Positions 23,826 through 31,205 of a DNA stretch of 64,000 bases are shown here, piece by piece (the stretch's first letter is position 1; each line of letters starts with the position of its first letter). Made by a program: the position numbers and the translations under genes. The notes below the pieces were generated by a model. The model worked only from the letters and a program-made list of their open reading frames with translations. It was not told the DNA's origin and did not search any database. The stretch is from RYN-230 sp963813975 (GTDB taxonomy: Bacteria > Actinomycetota > Actinomycetes > Streptosporangiales > Streptosporangiaceae). Location of the stretch: positions 186,001 to 250,000 of the forward strand of contig CAWFAP010000006.1 in NCBI GenBank assembly GCA_963813975.1, in the 5' to 3' direction.

Positions 23826-26468
23826 ATGAGCGCTGACACGCCCGCCCCCCGCAGTCCCCGCCCCGTCGCCCCCTCCGAACCGCAGCCGACCGCCAGCGCG
23901 ATGCGCCGCGCGCTGGCCCGGGCCCGGGACGGCAAGACCCTGGACCCGGCCGAGGCGGCCGTTCTCCTGCACGCCCGCGGTGACCACCTGACCGAGTTGC
24001 TCAGCTACGCGGCCCGGACCCGGGACAGCGGGCTGGCCTCCGCCGGACGGCCCGGCGTCATCACCTACTCCCGCAAGGTGTTCATCCCGCTGACCCGGCT
24101 GTGCCGGGACCGGTGCGGGTACTGCACGTTCGTGACCGTGCCCGGCCGGCTGGACAGCCCGTACCTGTCGCCGGACGAGGTGCTGCGGATCGCCGCCGAC
24201 GGGGCCGCCCTCGGCTGCAAGGAAGCCCTGTTCACCCTGGGCGACCGGCCGGAGGACCGCTGGCCCCAGGCCCGGGACTGGCTGGACGCGCACGGCTACG
24301 ATGACACGCTGTCCTACGTCCGGGCCATGGCCATCCGGGTGCTGGAGGAGACCGGGCTGCTGCCGCACCTGAACCCGGGCGTGCTGAGCTGGCAGGACTT
24401 CCAGCGGCTCAAGCCGGTCGCCCCCTCCATGGGCATGATGCTGGAGACCACGGCGCGGCGGCTGTTCAGCGAGCGGAGCGGGCCGCACTTCGGCAGCCCG
24501 GACAAGGACCCCGCGGTCCGGTTGCGGGTGCTGGAGGACGCGGGCCGCAGCAGCGTGCCGTTCACCACCGGGATCTTGATCGGCATCGGCGAGACAGTGG
24601 CTGAGCGGGCCGGCTCGATCTTCGCCATCCGCGGCGTGGCCCGCGAGTACGGCGGCATCCAGGAAGTGATCGTGCAGAACTTCCGGGCCAAGCCGGACAC
24701 CAAGATGCGCGGCGTGCCGGACGCCAGTCTCGACGACCTCGCCGCCACCATCGCGGTCACCCGGCTGGTCCTCGGGCCGGGCGCCCGCATCCAGGCCCCG
24801 CCCAACCTGATCGGCGAGGAGTACGGGCTGATCCTCCAGGCCGGGATCGACGACTGGGGCGGCGTATCGCCGCTCACCCCCGACCACGTCAACCCGGAGC
24901 GGCCCTGGCCGCAGATCGACGAGCTGGCCCAGCGGACCGCCGCGGGCGGCCTGACGCTGCGCGAGCGCCTCACGATCTACCCGGGCTACCTGCGCGAGCC
25001 GTGGCTGGACCCGAGGCTCTCCGCTCACGTGGCCGCGCTGGCCGACCCGGCCACCGGGCTGGCCCGCGAGGACGCGCGGCCCGCGGGCCTGCCCTGGCAG
25101 GAGCCGGACGGCGGCTGGGGCGAGGCGGCCGGCCGGACCGACCTGCACGTGACCATCGACACCACCGGCCGGACCGCCGACCGGCGGGAGGACTTCTCTG
25201 AGGTCTACGGGGACTGGGCCGAGGTCGCGACCCGGATCGCGCCGGAGGCCCGGCGGGACGCGGCGGCGGCCCCCCGGCGGCTCCGGCCCGAGGTGGCGGC
25301 GGCACTGCGCAGCGCGGAACGCGACCCGGCCGGCGTCACCGACGCGGAGGCCCTCGCGCTGCTGGACGCGGACGGCCCGGAGCTCGAGGCCCTGGCCGCA
25401 CTGGCCGACGGGCTGCGGCGGGAGTCCGCAGGAGACGACGTCACCTACGTCGTCACGCGGAACATCAACTTCACCAACGTGTGCTACACCGGCTGCCGGT
25501 TCTGCGCGTTCGCGCAGCGCCGGACCGACGCCGACGCCTACACGCTGTCCCTGGCGCAGGTCGGCGACCGGGCCGAGGAAGCGTGGCAGGCCGGGGCCAC
25601 CGAGGTCTGCATGCAGGGCGGCATCCACCCGGACCTGCCCGGCACGGCCTACTTCGAGATCGCGGCCGAGGTCAAGCGGCGCGTCCCGGACGTGCACGTG
25701 CACGCGTTCTCGCCGATGGAAGTGGTCAATGGCGCGTCCCGGACCGGGCTCAGCATCCGCGAGTGGCTGGTGCGGGCCCGGGAAGCCGGGGTGGGGTCGC
25801 TGCCCGGTACCGCCGCGGAGATCCTCGATGACGACGTGCGGTGGGTACTGACCAAGGGCAAGCTCCCCGCGTCCGCCTGGATCGAGGTGATCACCACCGC
25901 TCACGAGCTCGGCCTGCCGACGACCGCGACGATGATGTACGGGCACGTGGACACGCCGGCGCACTGGGTCGGGCACCTCCGGGTGATCCGCGGCATCCAG
26001 GAGCGCACCGGCGGATTCACCGAGTTCGTGCTGCTCCCATTCGTGCACGCGAGCGCGCCCATCTACCTGGCCGGGCTGGCCCGGCCCGGCCCCACCCGGC
26101 GCGAGAACCGGGCGGTGCACGCCCTGTCCCGGATCATGCTGCACGGCGCGATCAGCTCGATCCAGTGTTCCTGGGTCAAGCTGGGCGAGGACCTCTGCCG
26201 GGACGTCCTCCAGGGCGGCGTGAACGACCTGGGTGGCACCCTGATGGAAGAGACGATCAGCCGGATGGCCGGCTCCCAGAACGGCTCCTACAAGACCATC
26301 AGCCAGTTCGCCGAGCTGGTGGCGCCGCTGGAGCGGCCATTGCGGCAGCGCACCACGACCTACGGGCAGCCGGCCCCGGAGCGGGTGGCCGCCGCGGTGG
26401 CCAGCGACGGGGTCACCGGGGCGGTGCGGCACGGCACCGGGACGTCGCTTCCGCTGGCCATGCCCTAA
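23826..26468 (+). CDS. fbiC: FO synthase FbiC (CofG-CofH fusion)
   Basis: This 880-residue bifunctional radical-SAM enzyme makes the deazaflavin FO, precursor of coenzyme F420, from tyrosine and a pyrimidine intermediate. The N-terminal CofG half has CRDRCGYCTF (Cys93, Cys97, Cys100) binding the first 4Fe-4S cluster. The CofH half has CYTGCRFCAF (Cys553, Cys557, Cys560) for the second. Other blocks are VTYSRKVFIPLT-like sequence before the first cluster and MYGHVDTPAHW in the CofH part. The linker around 470-540 is Ala/Arg-rich. An upstream in-frame start at 23697 would add 43 low-complexity residues and is rejected. fbiB and fbiA lie nearby. Confidence 0.96.
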   Translation: MSADTPAPRSPRPVAPSEPQPTASAMRRALARARDGKTLDPAEAAVLLHARGDHLTELLSYAARTRDSGLASAGRPGVITYSRKVFIPLTRLCRDRCGYCTFVTVPGRLDSPYLSPDEVLRIAADGAALGCKEALFTLGDRPEDRWPQARDWLDAHGYDDTLSYVRAMAIRVLEETGLLPHLNPGVLSWQDFQRLKPVAPSMGMMLETTARRLFSERSGPHFGSPDKDPAVRLRVLEDAGRSSVPFTTGILIGIGETVAERAGSIFAIRGVAREYGGIQEVIVQNFRAKPDTKMRGVPDASLDDLAATIAVTRLVLGPGARIQAPPNLIGEEYGLILQAGIDDWGGVSPLTPDHVNPERPWPQIDELAQRTAAGGLTLRERLTIYPGYLREPWLDPRLSAHVAALADPATGLAREDARPAGLPWQEPDGGWGEAAGRTDLHVTIDTTGRTADRREDFSEVYGDWAEVATRIAPEARRDAAAAPRRLRPEVAAALRSAERDPAGVTDAEALALLDADGPELEALAALADGLRRESAGDDVTYVVTRNINFTNVCYTGCRFCAFAQRRTDADAYTLSLAQVGDRAEEAWQAGATEVCMQGGIHPDLPGTAYFEIAAEVKRRVPDVHVHAFSPMEVVNGASRTGLSIREWLVRAREAGVGSLPGTAAEILDDDVRWVLTKGKLPASAWIEVITTAHELGLPTTATMMYGHVDTPAHWVGHLRVIRGIQERTGGFTEFVLLPFVHASAPIYLAGLARPGPTRRENRAVHALSRIMLHGAISSIQCSWVKLGEDLCRDVLQGGVNDLGGTLMEETISRMAGSQNGSYKTISQFAELVAPLERPLRQRTTTYGQPAPERVAAAVASDGVTGAVRHGTGTSLPLAMP

Positions 26469-26583
26469 CCGTCAAACGCCGGCCCCGCCACGCCCTGCCC
26501 CCTCATACCGGGTCCGGGCGCGGGCCGGACCAGGCATGATCGTGGGTCAGCACGGGCACGACAGCCAGCGGAGGAGATGAGGC

Positions 26584-27978
26584 ATGCCAGAACGCAGGGC
26601 CGGGCCAGCGGCTACCGCCGCTGCGGCCAGCCAGGCCACCGAGCTCACCGGCTGGGGACGGGTCGCGCCCTCGACCGCGCAGCTGGCCGAGCCCGCCGAT
26701 CCCGCCCAGGTCGCGGGGCTGCTGGCCGCCGCCCCGGCGCACGGCGTGATCGCCCGCGGCCTGGGCCGCAGCTACAACAACGCGGCGCAGTGCGGCGGCG
26801 GGCTGGTCATCGGCACGACGGCGATGCACCGTATCACCGGCTTCGACTCCAGCACCGGGCTGGCCACCTGCGACGCCGGGGTCAGCCTGGAGCAGCTCAT
26901 GGTCACAGGCCTGCCGTCCGGCTGGTTCGTGCCGGTCTCGCCCGGGACCCGGCAGGTGACCGTGGGCGGCGCGATCGCGGCGGACGTGCACGGCAAGAAC
27001 CACCACGCCGCGGGCAGTTTCGCCCAGCACGTGCCCTGGTTCGACCTGCTGCTGCCGGACGGCCGCCAGTGCCGGGTCACCCCCGAGGACGATCCCCGCC
27101 TGTTCTGGGCCGCGGCCGGGGGGATGGGCCTGACCGGCATCATCCTGGCGGCGGCCGTCCAGCTGAAGCCGGTGCTGACCTCACGGGTGCGGGTGGACAC
27201 CGTCCGCACCGCCGACATCGACGAGACCATGGCCTACCTGTCGGACACCGACGACCGCTACGGCTATACCGTGGCCTGGACGGACTGCCTGGCCCGCGGG
27301 TCCAGCCTGGGGCGCTCGGTGATCACCAGCGGCGACTTCGCGGCCCCCGGCGACCTGGCGGCCCGGGACCGGCGGGACCCGCTGGCGTTCCGCCCCGGCG
27401 CCCGCCTCGGCGCCCCACGGGGCTTCCCGGGCGGGCTGCTTAACCCGGTCACGGTCGGCCTGGCCAACGAGGTCTGGTACCGCAAGGCCCCGCGCAAGCG
27501 GGAGGGGGAAATCCAGACCATCGGCGCGTTCTTCCATCCGCTCGACGGGATCAGGAACTGGAACCGGGTGTACGGCCCGGCGGGCTTCCGCCAGTACCAG
27601 TTCGTGGTGCCGTTCGGCCAGGAGGCCGTGGTCAGCCGGGCGCTGGAACGGATCAGCGGCGCCCGCGCGCCCTCGTTCGTGACCGTGCTCAAGCGGTTCG
27701 GCCCGGCGGACCCGGGATTCCTGTCCTTCCCGATGCCAGGCTGGACGCTCGCGCTGGACTTCCCGGCGGCCACGCGGGGCCTGGCCGGGTTGCTGGACCA
27801 GCTCGACGGCGACGTGCTGGACGCGGGCGGCCGGGTCTACCTGGCCAAGGACTCCCGGGTGCGGCCCGAGGTGTTCGCCGGGATGTACCCGCGACTGGAG
27901 GAGTTCCGCAAGCTCCGGGCTGAGCTCGACCCGGGCGGCGTGCTCGCCTCCGACCTGTCCCGCCGCCTGGAGATCTAG
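26584..27978 (+). CDS. dprE1: DprE1-like FAD-dependent oxidase
   Basis: This 464-residue VAO-type flavoprotein resembles decaprenylphosphoryl-ribose 2'-oxidase, which with DprE2 makes the arabinose donor of the cell wall. The FAD domain shows ARGLGRSYNN, SPGTRQVTVGGAIAADVHGKNHH and GGMGLTGIILAA. The C-terminal domain has FPMPGWTLALDFP and VYLAKDSR, whose Lys matches the catalytic-site lysine of M. tuberculosis DprE1. The cysteine targeted by benzothiazinones (NICVDF in M. tuberculosis) is Ala here (TLALDF). The start ATG has AGGAG eight bases upstream. No dprE2 is adjacent. It converges on fbiB with 13 bases between. Confidence 0.87.
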   Translation: MPERRAGPAATAAAASQATELTGWGRVAPSTAQLAEPADPAQVAGLLAAAPAHGVIARGLGRSYNNAAQCGGGLVIGTTAMHRITGFDSSTGLATCDAGVSLEQLMVTGLPSGWFVPVSPGTRQVTVGGAIAADVHGKNHHAAGSFAQHVPWFDLLLPDGRQCRVTPEDDPRLFWAAAGGMGLTGIILAAAVQLKPVLTSRVRVDTVRTADIDETMAYLSDTDDRYGYTVAWTDCLARGSSLGRSVITSGDFAAPGDLAARDRRDPLAFRPGARLGAPRGFPGGLLNPVTVGLANEVWYRKAPRKREGEIQTIGAFFHPLDGIRNWNRVYGPAGFRQYQFVVPFGQEAVVSRALERISGARAPSFVTVLKRFGPADPGFLSFPMPGWTLALDFPAATRGLAGLLDQLDGDVLDAGGRVYLAKDSRVRPEVFAGMYPRLEEFRKLRAELDPGGVLASDLSRRLEI

Positions 27979-27991
27979 CCGGGTTCCGGGA

Positions 27992-29305
27992 TCACAGGGT
28001 GAGCATGAAGTCGCCCGGGTCACGGGGCGGCCGGTCGGGGGGCGCGGCGGCCGGGTGGCCGACGCCCACCGCGCCCATCGGCTCCCAGCCCTCCGGCAGG
28101 CCGAGGGCGGCCGCCGCCACCGGCCGGCAGAACATGGTGCTGGACACCCAGCACGAGCCCAGGCCCTCCACGGCCAGCGCGACCAGCAGGTTCTGCACGG
28201 CCGCCCCCACCGCCACCACGAACATCTCCCGCTCGGCCGCGCCGCGCCGCGCGTCCGGGTAGACGTGGGCCGCGTCGGCGACCAGGCACGGCACGATGAT
28301 CAGCGGGGCACGGCGCAGGGGCTCCCCGCGGCGCACCCGGCGCGCGATCTGCTCCTCGGTGAACCCGTCCCCGCGCAGGTCGGAGATCCACGCGGCCAGC
28401 ATGTCGTCGAGCAGCGCGGTCCGGGCCCGGGCCGAGGACAGCACTGCGAACCGGCATGGCGTGGAGTGATGCGGTGCGGGCGCGGTGAGCGCGGCCGCGA
28501 TCGCGCGCCGCACCGCCTCCGCGTCCACCGGGTCCGCGGTAAAGTCCCGGACCGTGCGCCGCGCGGCCAGCACCTCGCCCGGGCCGTAGCGGAACATGTC
28601 CTCCGCCGCGGGCCGGATCAGCGCCTGGGCGCCGGGGCCGTCGTCCTCGGTGACCAGGTCCCCGAGCCCCCGGACCACCGCCACCGGGATGCTGGCCACC
28701 TTGCCCTTGACCAGGTCCGCGGCCGACGCCAGCTCGTCGGCGACGGCGACGACGGTCACCTCCATCGTCTGCCCGAAGGTGTCCGCCTGGCCGCGGTAGT
28801 CGCGCAGCGGGGCCAGCCCGGCCACGCCGATCGCCGCGTCCGCCTGGCCTATCCGCCAGGGCCGTCCCATCGTGTCGGTGATCACCACGGCGACGTTCAC
28901 GTGCCGTCGCTCGCGCAGCCCGCGGCGGATCCGGCGGGCCGAGTCGTCCGGGTCCGCGGGCAGCAGGGCCACCGTGCCCGGGGCCGTGTTGGAGTCGTCC
29001 ACCCCGGCCGCGGCGAGCACCAGGCCCTGGTGGGTCTCCACGATGCGGGCGGGTCCGCGCCGCGCCACCACCCGGACCGTCTCCGCGTCGATCGCCTTGT
29101 CCCGGTCGGCCCGGATGACCCGGTTCTCCGCCTTGCTCACGATCTTCGAGGTGATCACCAGGATGTCGCCGTCAGCCAGGTCCGGCGCGGCGGCCGCGAT
29201 CAGGCCGGCCAGGTCGTCGCCCGCGCCGATCTCGGGGACGCCAGGCACGCCGGTCACCGAAACGCTGCGCGGGGCCGCGGGCCGGGCCGGGCCGTGGCTG
29301 GTCAT
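27992..29305 (-). CDS. fbiB: F420:gamma-glutamyl ligase FbiB (CofE plus nitroreductase-like domain)
   Basis: This 437-residue two-domain protein adds glutamates to F420-0. The CofE domain (about 15-250) includes GDILVITSKIVSKAENR, VAVVITDTMGRPWRIGQADAAIG and DELASAADLVKGK. The C-terminal nitroreductase-like domain (about 255-437) includes VLAARRTVRDFTADPVD and VEGLGSCWVSSTMF, and in FbiB acts with FMN in reducing dehydro-F420-0. Its ATG overlaps the fbiA stop as ATGA, so the two are translationally coupled. Length and domain order match mycobacterial FbiB. Confidence 0.94.
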   Translation of the reverse strand: MTSHGPARPAAPRSVSVTGVPGVPEIGAGDDLAGLIAAAAPDLADGDILVITSKIVSKAENRVIRADRDKAIDAETVRVVARRGPARIVETHQGLVLAAAGVDDSNTAPGTVALLPADPDDSARRIRRGLRERRHVNVAVVITDTMGRPWRIGQADAAIGVAGLAPLRDYRGQADTFGQTMEVTVVAVADELASAADLVKGKVASIPVAVVRGLGDLVTEDDGPGAQALIRPAAEDMFRYGPGEVLAARRTVRDFTADPVDAEAVRRAIAAALTAPAPHHSTPCRFAVLSSARARTALLDDMLAAWISDLRGDGFTEEQIARRVRRGEPLRRAPLIIVPCLVADAAHVYPDARRGAAEREMFVVAVGAAVQNLLVALAVEGLGSCWVSSTMFCRPVAAAALGLPEGWEPMGAVGVGHPAAAPPDRPPRDPGDFMLTL

Positions 29306-30301
29306 CCGCGCAGGTCCAGGGCCAGGTCCAGGGCGGCCCGGGCGATCGTCGCGGTGGCGGCCAGGCTGGTCATGTACAGCGGCAGCGCGCGGACGGTGAT
29401 CCCGGCCAGTTCCGGCGCGTCCACCGCGGCCTTGTCCTGCTCGTCAACCAGCCACCCGTCCAGCAGCCCGGGACCGTAATGCGCCGCTACCGCCTGGGCG
29501 GTGGCGGGCACCCCGATGGCGGCCAGGCACGCGTCAGCCATGCCGCGCACCGGCGCCCCGCCGATGATCGGGGACACCCCGACCACGGTCTTGGCCCGGA
29601 CGGCGTCCGCGATCGCGGGAACGGCCAGGATGGCGCCGATGCTCACCACCGGGTTGGAGGGGGGGAACAAGACCACGTCGGCGGCGGCGATCGCCTCCAG
29701 GACGCCCGGGGCGGGCCGGGCCCCGGCTGCCCCCTCCACGACGATGTCGGCCGCGGGCACGGCCGCGTGCAGCCGTACCCACCACTCCTGGAAGTGCACG
29801 GTGCGCGGTCCCGGCCCGGGCTGGCCCGGCCCGGGCTGGCCGCCCGGCTCCGCCGGCCAGGACCACATGGGTCTCGGCCCAGTCATCCGTCATCGGGATC
29901 AGCGTCACCCCGGGCCGCCAGCGCTGGCACAGCGCGGCCGTGGCCGCCGAGAGCGGCTGGCCGGCCGCCAGCATGCTGGTCCGGACGATGTGGGTGGCGA
30001 AATCTTTGTCGCCCAGGTTGAACCAGTCCGGCCCGGACCAGCCGGAGCCGGCGCCGTAGGCGTTCAGCTCGCCCAGGACCGTGAACGTGTCGCCGTCCCG
30101 GCCCCAGCCCTGCTCCTCGCTGATCCCGCCGCCGAGCGTGTACATCACGGTGTCCAGGTCGGGCGAGACGTGCAGGCCGAACAGGGTGATGTCGTCCCCA
30201 GTATTGCCGATGACGGTGATGTCGGCGTCCGGGGCCTTGGCCTTCAGCCCGCGCAGGAAGCGCGCGGCCCCGACTCCGCCTGCCAGCACGGTGATGCGCA
30301 T
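29302..30301 (-). pseudogene. fbiA: 2-phospholactate-type transferase FbiA (CofD), frameshifted in this sequence
   Basis: FbiA transfers the phosphoenolpyruvyl- or lactyl-phosphate moiety to FO. The 5' part reads in one frame from ATG 30301: ITVLAGGVGAARFLRGL, IGNTGDDITLFGLHVSPDLDT, LGDKDFATHI and LIPMTDDWAETHVV. The 3' part reads in another frame: RTVHFQEWWVRLHAAVPA, VLFPPSNPVVSIG and SPIIGGAPVRGMAD, ending at 29302. The switch needs a net one-base change and lies in 29806-29860, inside a G/C-only direct repeat (two copies of CCAGCCCGGGCCGGG). Both halves are otherwise well conserved, so a sequencing or assembly error or a recent mutation is more likely than old decay. A programmed frameshift cannot be excluded. 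The gene is coupled to fbiB. Confidence 0.85.
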
Positions 30302-30464
30302 GGCGGCCAGTCTTGCAACCCAGGCTCAGGTGCTTCCCGCGAACCCCCCGGGAAGCCCGTTTCCGGGCGGCCAGGCGCCCCCGCGGCGATGCTGGGGCCC
30401 CAGGAATCTGACCGGACTTTCCCGTCATCAGGGTCAAGAACACCGCCTCTACCACGTATCCAGC

Positions 30465-30494
30465 TTGACTTAACGCAAGACACGCGGGTGTAAT
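30465..30494 (+). promoter_or_regulatory. whiB2 promoter
   Basis: TTGACT (30465-30470) and TGTAAT (30489-30494) are 18 bases apart, a good match to a primary-sigma promoter. The predicted start is around 30501, about 60 bases before the whiB2 GTG. The surrounding bases (AACGCAAGACACGCGGGTG) are AT-richer than average and lie between the divergent fbiA and whiB2 genes. Confidence 0.6.
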
Positions 30495-30560
30495 TTCAAG
30501 CGTGTAGTTTCCGTGTCCCGGGGGAGAGGGCACGGGCATCGAAGGGGTAGGAGGTGCACG

Positions 30561-30842
30561 GTGGCTGACGTCATCGTCCCGCTGGCGCCGGTCGGGTTCG
30601 GGATCGGCGTCGACGACGCCGCCGAAGTCGGGTGGCAAGATCGCGCGCTTTGCGCACAAACGGATCCGGAGGCTTTCTTCCCTGAGAAGGGCGGCTCCAC
30701 CCGGGAGGCCAAGAAGGTCTGCCGGGGCTGCGAGGTCCGCGTGGAGTGCCTGGAGTACGCGCTGGAGCATGATGAACGCTTCGGCATCTGGGGCGGGCTA
30801 TCCGAGCGTGAGCGGCGCCGGATGAAGCGCGAGGCGGTCTGA
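30561..30842 (+). CDS. whiB2: WhiB2/WhmD-type regulator
   Basis: This 93-residue WhiB-family iron-sulfur regulator belongs to the type essential for septation and sporulation in Streptomyces (WhiB) and for division in mycobacteria (WhmD). Cluster ligands are Cys31, Cys54, Cys57 and Cys63 (CAQTDPEAFFPEKGG, then CRGCEVRVEC), followed by FGIWGGLSERERRRMKR. No AT-hook is present. The start is GTG 30561 with AGGAGG six bases upstream. The fbiA-fbiB/whiB2 divergent arrangement and the following GT2 gene match the mycobacterial Rv3260c-Rv3262 region. Confidence 0.93.
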   Translation: MADVIVPLAPVGFGIGVDDAAEVGWQDRALCAQTDPEAFFPEKGGSTREAKKVCRGCEVRVECLEYALEHDERFGIWGGLSERERRRMKREAV

Positions 30843-30887
30843 CCGTCGCGTCCTGACGGTCGCGGTCTGGCCGTCCTGGTCTGGTTC

Positions 30888-30908
30888 CCTGGGGGCTGGC
30901 CCCCAGGG
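30888..30908 (+). terminator. Stem-loop terminator after whiB2
   Basis: CCCTGGGG pairs exactly with CCCCAGGG around a five-base loop, 46 bases after the whiB2 stop. No U-tract follows, as is usual in this window. Confidence 0.5.
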
Positions 30909-31010
30909 GTCCGGTTCCCGGGGCGCCCAGGTCCGGCTGTTCTGGTTGGCATGACCCGTTCGCTGGCGTCCGGGCCATCAGTTGATCACCGTCCGTGAGC
31001 TCTCTGGTTG

Positions 31011-31033
31011 GCCGGGCAGCGTAGCTGCCCGGC
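31011..31033. repeat. Perfect 10-bp inverted repeat with three-base loop
   Basis: GCCGGGCAGC and GCTGCCCGGC flank GTA. The stem can be extended past a bulge by GGCC/GGCC on either side. It lies 170 bases before the GT2 start and may be a second terminator or a leader structure. Confidence 0.5.
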
Positions 31034-31205
31034 GGCCAGGGGCGCTTGGCTGCCGGGTGGCAGCGGTCCGCACTGAAGCGTCCAGACTGCCTGCCCGGCC
31101 GGCATCGGGTCGCGTATTGTTCACGCGTACCCGCCCCGGCTGGGACCTCGAGCGGACAGCTGGTGGTGCCCCAGCAGGTGACCATTCTGACCAGCAAACG
31201 GACTC

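Larger units (their letters stand above)
30843..31205. other. 363-bp gap between whiB2 and the giant GT2 gene, with three hairpins
   Basis: No gene was found. GACCGTC/GACGGTC (30842-30862) forms a 7-bp stem. CCCTGGGG/CCCCAGGG (30888-30908, loop GCTGG) is a likely terminator for whiB2. A perfect 10-bp stem GCCGGGCAGC-GTA-GCTGCCCGGC lies at 31011-31033. TATTGT near 31115 could be a -10 for the GT2 gene, about 85 bases before its GTG, but no -35 is apparent. Confidence 0.5.

Noticed and set aside
23613..26432. A 939-codon minus-strand frame across fbiC
   Set aside because: fbiC has both radical-SAM motifs in the plus frame; the mirror frame is His/Arg/Pro-rich shadow sequence.
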